From the IMG/VR virus record IMGVR_UViG_3300021368_002037, positions 1-50,094 of that record: a DNA stretch of 50,094 nucleotides; one strand, given 5' to 3'. A model generated the notes under the pieces. That model ran no database searches and was not told the origin of the DNA. It saw only the letters and a list, made by a program, of their open reading frames with translations. Within the stretch, counting starts at the first letter, position 1, and each line of letters starts with the position of its first letter. Shown piece after piece: positions 43,701-49,465 of this stretch. The position numbers were made by a program, and so were the translations under genes. The stretch is from a virus.

Positions 43701-45051
43701 CTGGAGTATTGGTAGTAATACCAACATAATAAACATTATTATGCATCCACTTACTAAATTTGGTATTAGATATATCAAATTTAGCACCAAGATGATCTAA
43801 TGTTATAGTATCCCCAGTGGAGAAAAATTTTGTTTTCTCCAATGCGTTGGAAAGACCGTTTAATACTCCAACAACTCGCATTGTAACAAGTTTATCAGTA
43901 TCTGCATCCTCAAAACCATATACAAAATTAGAATCAATTACTGGTTTTCCTTCTCCAATTAAACCGATAGTAGATATACCAACACAATCGAAAAATTGAT
44001 TAGCGGATTTGGAAGTATATCTAACCTCAGAAAATTCATTGATATTATTTAAAGCGTAAAAACTTCCTGAATTTGGAAATCCCAGTGTAGAATCTACTGA
44101 TATTGTAGTTGTTGTTGTTCCAACCCCAAGCATCTCAGTTTTTTTGCTCACATCAAATCCATTGATGATTGATCCAGCACTGAAAGAAATTTTATAATAC
44201 TCTTTCGCACCCAAAAATACCTTATTTACAGTTGAAATTACACCAGAAGCAGTAGGACTAGTTGTAGATCCCTGCATCAAGGTGCCAGATGCCAACTTTA
44301 ATGGATCACCACTAAAACTTTCAACAATAATATCATCAGTTACTTGCCAATTAGCACTAGATGGGACAATAGTGTCATCAAAGGGTTTCCCAATTTCTAC
44401 ATTTTTTCCGAATAAAACACTAAAGAGGATCTTTAGTGATGTATCTGTTCCTTTTGAACTATAAAAATCTCTTGCTCTAGAGAGAATATTTTCTACAGAT
44501 ACGGCCTGAAATTGTCTTTCTTCAAATCCAGGTAGATATAATTTTTTAAATTTCTTGTAAAATTCACCTAAAAATACCAGACTAATATTCTGTACAATGG
44601 AACCTTTAAGGTGAGTGTCTGAACTTGAAGCAGTAAAATTTAAAAACTCTGGTCTTAAATCCCCCTCAAGTTTATCAATACCACTAAAACCTCTAACACA
44701 CCCAGTAAATGAGGTTGCAGTTTTACCTGTATATGTTATAATCTCATTATCGATCTTTAAAATGCCATACTTATCTGGACATCCAGCAGTAGTATTAACA
44801 TTAATTGTTTCATCAAGGTTGAATATCTCCTCTGTCAGAGTGATTACTACTGCAGCATAATTAAGTCTTCCAAATCTATCAATCTTTTTAAGAGTATCAA
44901 TATTGTCAGCGAGATATGTGGTACCATACTCACGTTCTTCAGAAATGTAGTATTGCTCTAAAAATTCCTTAAAGAGTGGGCTTTCAGATTGAATAAACTC
45001 TGGAATCTGGCTTTCCAGAATGTTAGAAACTTTTACTTTTTTATCTGACAT
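34720..45051 (-). CDS. gp7: Giant gp7-like baseplate wedge protein with YHYH domain (3443 aa)
   Basis: The largest gene here, between gp6 and gp8 as T4 gene 7 is. Only residues 1-225 resemble T4 gp7, and they resemble gp7's C-terminal part: 'PLFKEFLEQYYISEEREYGTTYLADNID' near 25-52 and 'RARDFYSSKGTDTSLKILFSVLFGKNVEI' near 190-220 (T4: 'SRSYDFYSTKGIEASYKFLFKVLYNEEVEIE'). The rest is modular: eight HxFxxGDxVxY motifs (580-2540), a YHYH-type motif 'FAYDGNPIYGPYG' near 1230, ten GxGY-type repeats, a VNRGAMGT module near 2680, and a C-terminal 'FINDVLQRPNIDYEFKGG' fibre-type domain near 3090. T4 gp7 is 1032 aa. It probably forms a wedge core carrying large outer arms. Confidence 0.85.
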   Translation of the reverse strand: MSDKKVKVSNILESQIPEFIQSESPLFKEFLEQYYISEEREYGTTYLADNIDTLKKIDRFGRLNYAAVVITLTEEIFNLDETINVNTTAGCPDKYGILKIDNEIITYTGKTATSFTGCVRGFSGIDKLEGDLRPEFLNFTASSSDTHLKGSIVQNISLVFLGEFYKKFKKLYLPGFEERQFQAVSVENILSRARDFYSSKGTDTSLKILFSVLFGKNVEIGKPFDDTIVPSSANWQVTDDIIVESFSGDPLKLASGTLMQGSTTSPTASGVISTVNKVFLGAKEYYKISFSAGSIINGFDVSKKTEMLGVGTTTTTISVDSTLGFPNSGSFYALNNINEFSEVRYTSKSANQFFDCVGISTIGLIGEGKPVIDSNFVYGFEDADTDKLVTMRVVGVLNGLSNALEKTKFFSTGDTITLDHLGAKFDISNTKFSKWMHNNVYYVGITTNTPATKTYGTFPAEHFLFVGDRVDIVNKRTRDVLVSNAQVTTVANSTTFATAESVPSTNDDLEVKRRLKYVKSSFIDNDLIGDIQNTYSDSEGNTYVAFSGYPSYESVSTTDRSKTFNGLKIDSTNDSINIVGHNFLNGEKVYYEAISGESSTPSGDYYVNVIDANNIKLTISNNALNSGPFASLAGIGTTAGVDHRVTPSDLASNTLVNQNNLKRIYKNPKQVTNNQEKIQGPVGVTLNGVELYSPISEDGIFYGQLDDVNVVSNASDFDVLTPPDVSVTDSNGSGAKVYVNLTGKVDNISVLSKGFNYAETPTATVTGGNGTEVNCEVKMRGFTHSVSFTDLDVNLTNNRLSLQDHRFDDGEEVVYLATGTPIGIGSTNVGFSTSKLSPTTSYFVAKIDNDTISLASSEERALTKTNLIDFTAFGNLEHTLKSKKIRKIIDAINVINSSDDFSNKKVVIDSQNYPPGNTKNLFQRFTGINLADNYIFAKNHNFKSGDNLVYSVDGTAIGGLSTSTLYKATVLDKDRFLLSAAGNVTDISSTNYDRKIYEDISNVGVGTHTFSYPEITVSIKGLVSIGNTSIIPNYFNATAIPRVSGKIDNVFVRDGGNTYGVTDIVNYERTPDVDLLIGDGASVKPLVVDGKIESVFVESTGQNYSVPPIATVIGDGVRADLKVNIVDNKVDSVTIIDGGDGYTDNTRIKLISRGIDAKLKANIHKWNYNNVSRYSHVLTEANKDLVQIKSESSFLQNKIVGFYPGKTYRRTLGDNLDDTLKKDLTNPSPILGFAYDGNPIYGPYGEKDGIVGPSTMTSSYVLDKINNTKLRPPGANGQYAQDYVYDDTGDLDEFNGKYIDDGTYAYFATVDTSLQEIPTYPYITIRHHNATDSFNYNTINDQSDHTLNTGNYTRNVSHLGVSDPNRYYPFLEDAENSNPNFVVKSVNSGTINRIDVKEPGTGYKVGEQIDFNEDSIDAEVEKIYGRQINKITSTDTIFNDLKFSIIDDTVVAISTVPHGLSNNDFVEISGVRLNAIPTVVDANNSSAKTFRELEGIKRVGFSTVGARLSVAIGNTGITGLSTFISLSVPVSSGNIKPGDVFSIGNESVLVTQLDAINNRYKITRELNGTSGVGYSTDTAVVSDPKEFSFKISPIESEGYNFGYEQNFDATSVVGIGTVSTSKVVGTSGGVEIKKSIPPRSIYLPNHKFNTGDKLTYTENDGSISISPNIGLTPTFDLDSFNELFCVKLNNDFIGISTEQAGFTTSYVYFTAVSGINHSFEVIKDNIVGSFKKTTSTVELFENHQLQVSDQVTLDILPSRTVSYDFKFNDALRTLTTESKSPTSVVTSNTSTLSGCIVIPNHGLDTGDSVIYTKSSGTGLADESNAALSQNKIYYVIKVDTDRIRLAKNKYDTTINPVIFMTWGSSATHNNVTFDKVNPRIKIHKGNTIEFKTTDSSLNDYFIELYLDPEFKSKFKSNDITNNTNGITIKVTDNIPHNFYYRVESKSKNNTKTYPSAVDSEVDFNSEVVVVDSIFNTDHTISGIGSTTFNFTLVGTPETNLYNSSGFSSAVYATNSSNETGGIYSVKLVNPGKSFKKLPVVTSIDTSSGVGANLNIVSDDIGSVVDVTIKNQGIEIPIDKTLTPAAKSNAVISLKNILVLESVGITTTGKNYTVAPSVIAIGKTEIILKSKLQANSISEVEVLETSSNLSDDLRIIPTNNSNGVLITGATSAFKINTLSLRAPVSGFQPGEFPFAVNDRIFVENVKTLNALNGYNSSDYDYSYFTVTGINTVGGTESVSYSIVGLGTDAGTYDVNNNFGRVIKVEDLASFEPKFKNIEFVDGERITTSNGDGVISKNGWDPASKTLKVTNITGEFKSEDIVTGDLSNFSATVNEVFTFDFDFTVGSAVENLSSWKDDVGKLSLNSQRIHDSDYYQRFSYAVRGEVPYLTWREAINSLNHTSGYKNFSDLQVLNGIGKSVSVKPDSSVVSLSLEVNSFASVYTRLFYDLASEDTNLPNISKLITFDSKELTDYNESRTNKVLMIDDISPQFTGQSSNTNGQLVGLTTFSMFTDGETVFYKSFNPSTVIDSDSIITITDHNFNTGEELVYSPTNDSQNAGSVIGIVTTTVAGIGSTDQLPTKVFAIRRDQNRFQLAIGSTEAAAGTAVSFTSISGIGNTHSLAVPSDAATIRSIIAIDNIIQSPLARKDVVVGLTTAVGIGSTTITLNSVSAVSGNSLVKINDEIIKVKLVGVGSTNTLTVNRGAMGTVAAAHTAGAPTTLLSGDYRIRHGKIYFNDPPYGPTGIGTLTTRSIFSGRAYYRLNYSSNTIIDDISESFDGSTDKFGLKSNNVSVSGISTEFGIVLINNIFQNPFYGDIGSILTSDYSLVGTGQTIDFTGTAANGDIPKGGRILEFDANPGSGIAVPRRAVASVVVSGGGTIQSLSVGVGSTGILSMGGGYLSAPRVSIADTLGNGVGAAATATVGAGGTIVSLTVTNGGSGYSTVSPPIITIDAPSPYKDIPLVGGSGSGAKMDVVVGTGGSVTQFDLTDSGIGYEIGEVLTMPSLPLETVGVGATFQITVKSRKQDKFSGWTFGQLLELDDFSYLFNGFRKSFLLTRDTGDGKEYYSIVAQDGSGIVLANNLLIFINDVLQRPNIDYEFKGGTRITFKEAPVGGSKLQIYLYTGSADDFIVVDIDQTIKPGDKVRLQEQEPLLSQDARVVYELIASDTLETQTYNGVGITTDSSFLRPIAWTKQTSDTIINGENISKVRPSLELQYYPSTNLIAPISATDTKIFVDDTWAFSKIDNLQQISNSVRIVGLGTTAYAETIEKVSYEGDWGDIIGITTSASGIGTNSPMIQFDLKPDASIYASPATQPDEIERSGISTGDYFVIRNTYIGSGTTSIINDSNADPVHVGTTFLDNVYHVSAVTSIGSSVVRVSSNVISIAGISTGNLISTLNRHGTYSWGTITGNRSDAKAFTVNNSNGIVGVETSPHVSRSRQMKVSYS

Positions 45052-45054
45052 TTC

Positions 45055-46950
45055 TTATCGTGTATACTTTTTGCTGCTAGTGAAACTTGAAGGTGGTATG
45101 TAGTTAGTTCCAGATCTGTTTGATCCAGAAGAAATCAAATCTTCTTTGAGTGTTAATACACTCTTTCCTGTAGTATCTAGCACAATATAAAGACTCTCCT
45201 TTGCAACAATGTCATTAGATTCTGGAGTGACTTCAATTTCAATTTTTTGACTTAAGGTAGATGAAGAGATTATCACTGGATATAAGATAATTTCACCTTT
45301 CACATAATCTACTTTTCCTGCATTTTCATTAACATACTTAATTTGATCATCAATGATAGTAAAATATTTAACAACTCCAGTCTCCTGATCTTTATTTGGG
45401 AAATCAGTTAGATAAACAGTTCCAGAAATACCATCAATTTGGAATCCCGTAGACCTGATATTAAATCCTTCCATGTCTGCATGGAATCTATTTGCATAGC
45501 ATATTTCATAATTTGCGAGTTTGTTATATGCAGGAAGCATATCTCTTCTCATAAGAATATTTGTAATATTTGATGTTATTCCATCATCAACTCTATCAAT
45601 ATGTGAAAGTAATTTACTATACTTTAATCTTCCACCAAAAGAATTAATATCAGATGATTTAGAGTAATTAGTAATTGCTGATATGACTCTACCATAAAGA
45701 TCTTGTGAATCTGATACTATATTTGGATCATACGATACTGTTGAATCATATTCAACATACAAATACTTGAGGTCTAAAAACTCTTGTCTAATACCTGCAA
45801 TTGTGTATTTTTTAAGATCTTGTTTAATTGATTCTTTCGCAACTTCTGAAAGATTGTCTCCATTCTTTGGTTTGACTGTAATGAAAACCTTTCCATATTG
45901 TGGAGGATCAAGTTCTTCTCCACCATATGCAGAAACAGAATCAATGTTTGGATAGAGAAAAGGAATTAAACTGGTGTAATCATTCGCTGTAACCGCTCTG
46001 TACTGTGATGCATAGACCCTAGGAGCAAGGTATTTGATGGTATCAATACTTTCTATGTCATCACCATTTTCAGACGCCTGTAAAGTCGTTACAGCGGAAA
46101 TGCCAGCGGTAATAGAAACCTCTTTTCCACCGCTAATACTGACTAAATTTCCAGAAAAATTAAAATTTAAAGCACCATCAGCTAAACTACCATTAGTAAC
46201 AATGTAACTTACGTTAATTGTCGATCCATTTTCTGGTCTCTTGCCTAAAATATTATCTCCAAAGAGAATTTGGTATTTTTCATCATCAATTTCTTGTACT
46301 AGGAATAATTTTGATTGAGAATCTACGTCAAATATGTTGGAATATGCCACATAATTTTCAATTGTGGGGGTTGATCCCGCTGAAGTTACTGAAACTCTAA
46401 TTGTAGAGGTATCAATATTGCTATTTGGTATAATATACTTTGCATCTGGCAGAGAATCATTGACTGTAAATGATTTTGACAGATAATTTCCTTCATAAAT
46501 CTCAATTCCTGAAAATATTGCGATTCCTTCCGTGTTTGGTGTGACTGTAATGTCCTCTGGAATTGAGAAAATGTAATTTCCACTTTCCACTGCCCCTAGA
46601 GCAACGACTCCTGCCTTTAATGTGACTGCTCTTGCCTTAATTCCACTCACATTAGCACTAAAAGTGATCTTTGCGACTGATGATTTCTTCGATCTGGGTA
46701 CGTATCCAATGTTTCGTGCCAATGAGACAACATTTTCGCGCAATGTCGCACTATCAATGAACGACTCATTGACTGCCATGTTAGTATTATAGGCAGTAAT
46801 GTAAGAATTATATGCTAAAGTGTCAATTAAAACAGAAAAGTTGGATCCCTCAAAGTCAAAATCCGTGAAATTACTGTTCGATCTCAGATAATCCTTAATC
46901 TGAGTCCGTAAATCATTAAAATCGAGGTTAGTAAACTGATTGAATGACAT
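45055..46950 (-). CDS. gp6: gp6 baseplate wedge protein
   Basis: Forms the inner ring of the baseplate and clamps neighbouring wedges (gpJ-like fold). 631 residues (T4 660). N-terminus 'FNDLRTQIKDYLRSNSNFTDFDFEGSNFSVLIDTLAYNSYITAYNTNMAVNESFIDSATLRENVVSLARNIGYVPRSKKS' is the family hallmark. 'APRVYASQYRAVTANDYTSLIPFLYPNIDSVSAYGGEELDPPQYGKVFITVKPKNG' is the gpJ-like core, and 'GITSNITNILMRRDMLP' follows. The ATG overlaps the gp25 stop (TAATG), and the stop lies 3 bases before the gp7 homologue. Confidence 0.96.
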   Translation of the reverse strand: MSFNQFTNLDFNDLRTQIKDYLRSNSNFTDFDFEGSNFSVLIDTLAYNSYITAYNTNMAVNESFIDSATLRENVVSLARNIGYVPRSKKSSVAKITFSANVSGIKARAVTLKAGVVALGAVESGNYIFSIPEDITVTPNTEGIAIFSGIEIYEGNYLSKSFTVNDSLPDAKYIIPNSNIDTSTIRVSVTSAGSTPTIENYVAYSNIFDVDSQSKLFLVQEIDDEKYQILFGDNILGKRPENGSTINVSYIVTNGSLADGALNFNFSGNLVSISGGKEVSITAGISAVTTLQASENGDDIESIDTIKYLAPRVYASQYRAVTANDYTSLIPFLYPNIDSVSAYGGEELDPPQYGKVFITVKPKNGDNLSEVAKESIKQDLKKYTIAGIRQEFLDLKYLYVEYDSTVSYDPNIVSDSQDLYGRVISAITNYSKSSDINSFGGRLKYSKLLSHIDRVDDGITSNITNILMRRDMLPAYNKLANYEICYANRFHADMEGFNIRSTGFQIDGISGTVYLTDFPNKDQETGVVKYFTIIDDQIKYVNENAGKVDYVKGEIILYPVIISSSTLSQKIEIEVTPESNDIVAKESLYIVLDTTGKSVLTLKEDLISSGSNRSGTNYIPPSSFTSSKKYTR

Positions 46951-47351
46951 TATACCCTAGAAGGTTGTAAGATAAATTCTATATTTTGTGTAGGAAGTGG
47001 TAATCCAGTGATGTCATATTCAATTTGAATGAATATACCGTTAGAATCAGGGTTACTTTCCGTGTAAACGTTAGTCAATTTGATTCTTGGTTCAAAGTTT
47101 CTCAGTAATGTAATAATTTCTTCCCTTAAATCATCCGAATTGTAACTATTATTTAACTCAAAGAGAGTAGTATACGTTGATGAACCAATTAATTCATTAA
47201 AGAACCTTTCTGATAAATTGGTTCTAACTAAATTTGTGACAGATTTCTTGATTGCATCTTCATTTTTAAGCACAGTTACATCATTAGTAACTGGATGCCT
47301 AGTAAAAGACAAACTTATATCTTTAAATGCACGGGAAATTGATGCAGGCAT
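46950..47351 (-). CDS. gp25: gp25 baseplate wedge protein
   Basis: Lysozyme-fold-like wedge protein at the baseplate centre, needed to start sheath polymerisation; related to the type VI secretion protein TssE. 133 residues (T4 132). Pattern: 'FKDISLSFTRHPVTNDVTVLKNEDAIKKSVTNLVRTNLSERFFNELIGSSTYTTLFELNNSYNSDDLREEIITLLRNFEPRIKLTNVYT', with the typical 'V.NL..T..GER.F...G' and 'L..FEPR' features (here SERFF and FEPRI). A variant late promoter lies 45 bases upstream, so it leads a 25-6-7 unit. Confidence 0.95.
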   Translation of the reverse strand: MPASISRAFKDISLSFTRHPVTNDVTVLKNEDAIKKSVTNLVRTNLSERFFNELIGSSTYTTLFELNNSYNSDDLREEIITLLRNFEPRIKLTNVYTESNPDSNGIFIQIEYDITGLPLPTQNIEFILQPSRV

Positions 47352-47396
47352 CCAGGTCTAACACACTTTTACATACTATCTATAATGGTTTTGCAA

Positions 47397-47404
47397 TATT
47401 TATT
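47397..47404 (-). promoter_or_regulatory. Late promoter-like AATAAATA for gene 25
   Basis: AATAAATA (one mismatch), 45 bases before the gene 25 ATG in a 57-base gap that holds no other recognisable signal. Confidence 0.5.
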
Positions 47405-47408
47405 ATTA

Positions 47409-47630
47409 TCAATAACGTTTTGGGATTGAATCATAGTCTTCTGGACTATAAAGATTCTCAGTTAAACTAATTTTAGACTTCTTTGCTTTATGATACATCA
47501 CTTCATTCAACTCAAGTTCTTCAGGATCTTCGGTTTTATGTGGTAATGACCAATAGTCAGTTGTCAAACTTGTAGTGCCCCACACTTCTTTCATATAATT
47601 TGTATCTCTATCTACAGGTGAATTACCCAT
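47409..47630 (-). CDS. 73-aa unknown upstream of gp25
   Basis: MGNSPVDRDTNYMKEVWGTTSLTTDYWSLPHKTEDPEELELNEVMYHKAKKSKISLTENLYSPEDYDSIPKRY. An in-frame ATG lies four codons upstream (47642), but its own codons make up the ideal Shine-Dalgarno (GAGGAGA, 4 bases before the ATG at 47630), so the downstream ATG is the likely start. No domain is recognised. It is hydrophilic and acidic, with a 'KAKKSK' patch. It lies upstream of gene 25 and may be a baseplate-related or regulatory protein. A variant late promoter lies 54 bases upstream. Confidence 0.72.
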   Translation of the reverse strand: MGNSPVDRDTNYMKEVWGTTSLTTDYWSLPHKTEDPEELELNEVMYHKAKKSKISLTENLYSPEDYDSIPKRY

Positions 47631-47684
47631 TGTTCTCCTCATTAGTTTTTGATAGAACTTTTTGAGGGGTTCCTATCCCTTAAA

Positions 47685-47692
47685 TATTTATT
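47685..47692 (-). promoter_or_regulatory. Late promoter-like AATAAATA
   Basis: AATAAATA containing, in the usual register, the TAA stop of the 235-aa gene, 54 bases before the 73-aa gene. Confidence 0.45.
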
Positions 47693-48395
47693 TTTCAAAG
47701 TGATGAGAGTATTGATCATCAATATCTGCTACAACATCAGCAGGTTTTGTAGTTTCTTTTGCCGTTTTCCAGAAATAATTTTCATCATTACCTAGGCCAT
47801 CGCGATCATGACCATTCTCAACCTGATAATAAACTGTTGAAACTTTGAAATCAGGTATCTTTGGTTCAATTGGAGTCAAACTATTATCAAAGATACGTGT
47901 ACGATTATTTGGATACAAACAGAACTGACCATTATCTAACTCAATCAAGTTATGCGATTTGTGCTCTGAAGGATTCTCACTTGTTGAGTAATCAATGCTA
48001 TCAGGATCTTGATGATAATTATCGATCGTACAGATATAGGTACCTGTTTGTGTACCATAGTCACGAGTATAGACCTCATAGTGCATACTACCAATAAACT
48101 GTTTCTGCACAACTGCAACACCGTAGTCCATACAATTCCAAAACTGAAGGTTATGTAACTCCATATCTGGTGTTGGTGTCTCAGGATCTGCTACAAAGGC
48201 ACTGATAGGCAGTTTATCGTACATTGCCGCATACTCTGGTAAGTATGTCTCAAAATAAAAAGCACGCCCAGGAATCGATTTGACCGATACCCAGACGCCT
48301 TTGACAAATTCACCATGACCAAATTGATGATCTGTGAGATATTCTTTTCGTACCCATACTTCCATTGAAGGAAGATTCGCAATCAAGCACGCCAT
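47688..48395 (-). CDS. 235-aa conserved-looking unknown
   Basis: A 235-residue protein with no domain I recognise. It starts MACLIANLPSMEVWVRKEYLTDHQFGHGEFVKGVWVSVKSIPGRAFYFETYLPEYAAMYDKLPISAF, with many aromatic residues, mixed alpha/beta character and no membrane segment. 'HNLQFWNCMDYGVAVVQKQFIGSMHYEVYTRDYG' is another well-ordered block. There is no clear SD before the ATG at 48395; the ATG at 48365 (MEVWV) is an alternative. Proteins of this kind occur upstream of the baseplate block in T4-like cyanophages. Codon use matches the flanking genes. Confidence 0.75.
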   Translation of the reverse strand: MACLIANLPSMEVWVRKEYLTDHQFGHGEFVKGVWVSVKSIPGRAFYFETYLPEYAAMYDKLPISAFVADPETPTPDMELHNLQFWNCMDYGVAVVQKQFIGSMHYEVYTRDYGTQTGTYICTIDNYHQDPDSIDYSTSENPSEHKSHNLIELDNGQFCLYPNNRTRIFDNSLTPIEPKIPDFKVSTVYYQVENGHDRDGLGNDENYFWKTAKETTKPADVVADIDDQYSHHFEK

Positions 48396-48424
48396 ACAAA
48401 AGTTAACAGAACTAACTTATCTAG

Positions 48425-48574
48425 TTAAATCTTACCTTGTCCACGATAACGCTTACGCTTACCATTCCGTGATGATGCGGTATACTTGGTATGCTGTCCA
48501 CATCCTTGACGGGTCTTCTTGGGGCGAGACTCGATCATCTGCCCACCACTCAATCCAACTTTACTACGTGCCAT
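48425..48574 (-). CDS. 49-aa highly basic small protein
   Basis: Forty-nine codons starting MARSKVGLSGGQMIESRPKKTRQG and ending SSRNGKRKRYRGQGKI. About a third of the residues are Lys or Arg, with no acidic residue after position 15, which suggests a nucleic-acid-binding or ribosomal-protein-like tail. The SD is GGAG, 6 bases before the ATG at 48574. Very similar short 'MARSK.GLSGG..I.S.PKKTRQG.GQHTKY' proteins are, from memory, common in marine cyanophages. The function is unknown. A G/C-rich hairpin lies just upstream (48614-48632). Confidence 0.8.
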   Translation of the reverse strand: MARSKVGLSGGQMIESRPKKTRQGCGQHTKYTASSRNGKRKRYRGQGKI

Positions 48575-48613
48575 AATACTCCAGGTTTAAATTCTTTTCG
48601 CGATTTTTTTAAC

Positions 48614-48632
48614 GGGGCGGTATTCCCACCCC
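48614..48632 (-). other. GC-rich hairpin without U-tract
   Basis: On the minus strand GGGGTGG, loop GAATA, CCGCCCC forms a 7-bp stem (one G-U), 11 bases after the glycosyltransferase stop. It is followed by an A-tract, not a U-tract, so it is not a normal intrinsic terminator. It may be an RNA-stability or processing element between the two genes. Confidence 0.5.
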
Positions 48633-48643
48633 ACTCATAAAAC

Positions 48644-49402
48644 TCAAATAATACGAGTCTTCTCATGCCCCACGCGGATCAGAGGGTCACACCAAATCTC
48701 ATCACCCTTCTCAATTGCATCGAGACAGAACGAAACGTCCTCACCACACATATCTTGGACTTCGCCAGATTCAAATTCTTGCATCTTCGGAGCAAACCAA
48801 GGATAAGGTAAACTCTCAAACACTCCGTGCTTAATCAATACCCACCCGAATCCAGTATAATCAACAGTGAACGGCTTTCGACGCTTGCTCATCGACTCTA
48901 ACGTCTCATGATTCATTACACCACCATTATTACGGAAGTCTCCTTCCTCTAACCAGTGGGCGACACTTGTCGTTCGACCATCCTCAGTACAATACCATCC
49001 TGCTGCAATATCCTTATCCATTGCAACCAAACGATAAAACTTCTCAGTGTCAAATACAATATCACTATCAATCCATAACTGATAATCATACTTCAGTTGA
49101 CCATCCCATGGTTTCTGATTTGGTCCTCGAAGAACATTCGCACCTAAACACTTACATCGTGCAAAGTTCACCATCGAACTATAATCTTGTGAAATCTGAA
49201 TACTTGCACCATTCTGTACTAAATCAAAGCACAGTTGTACAAAGTTCTTCAAATAGGTATATGAGACTCCTCGACCAGGTAGACAGAAAACAACTGCCTT
49301 ACCACGAATCATTTCCTTTGCTGCTTCTAAATCAAACTCATCAGAGTTGACACTAGTAGGCGGTGCAGCTGCCTTTGTCTTTACTGTAAATCCCTTAGCC
49401 AT
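48644..49402 (-). CDS. GT-A-fold glycosyltransferase-like protein
   Basis: 252 residues. After a disordered N-terminus (1-22) come 'GKAVVFCLPGRGVSYTYLKNFVQLC' (34-58), then 'QLWIDSDIVFDTEKFYRLVA' with the metal-binding DxD (Asp112-Ser-Asp114), 'AAGWYC', 'DYTGFGWVLIKHGVFE' near 181-196, a GED at 220-222 that fits the catalytic or acceptor-site acid, and His246 near the end. This is the layout of nucleotide-sugar GT-A transferases. The substrate cannot be told; modification of virion proteins, DNA or host envelope are options. It has a sigma70-type promoter, unlike its late neighbours, and no SD stronger than GAAAATG-like sequence. Confidence 0.83.
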   Translation of the reverse strand: MAKGFTVKTKAAAPPTSVNSDEFDLEAAKEMIRGKAVVFCLPGRGVSYTYLKNFVQLCFDLVQNGASIQISQDYSSMVNFARCKCLGANVLRGPNQKPWDGQLKYDYQLWIDSDIVFDTEKFYRLVAMDKDIAAGWYCTEDGRTTSVAHWLEEGDFRNNGGVMNHETLESMSKRRKPFTVDYTGFGWVLIKHGVFESLPYPWFAPKMQEFESGEVQDMCGEDVSFCLDAIEKGDEIWCDPLIRVGHEKTRII

Positions 49403-49426
49403 GAAAATGAATTAAGTAACGATACT

Positions 49427-49455
49427 ATTATAACACAGCAAACCAATCAATGCAA
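49427..49455 (-). promoter_or_regulatory. Sigma70-type extended -10 promoter for the glycosyltransferase gene
   Basis: TTGCAT (49450-49455), 17-base spacer, TATAAT (49427-49432) preceded by TGT (extended -10), ending 24 bases before the glycosyltransferase ATG. It lies in the 63-base gap after the 54-aa gene. Confidence 0.68.
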
Positions 49456-49465
49456 TTGCTCTGTT

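Noticed and set aside
34720-45051. Assembly artefact or fused genes as explanation of the 3443-aa frame
   Set aside because: The frame is open throughout, its modules recur along the length, and flanking gene spacing (3 bases to gp6, promoter right after the stop) is normal.
47650-47684. Weak hairpin AGGGATAGGAACCCCT between the 235-aa and 73-aa genes
   Set aside because: A four-pair stem with an eight-base loop and no U-run; not a terminator.
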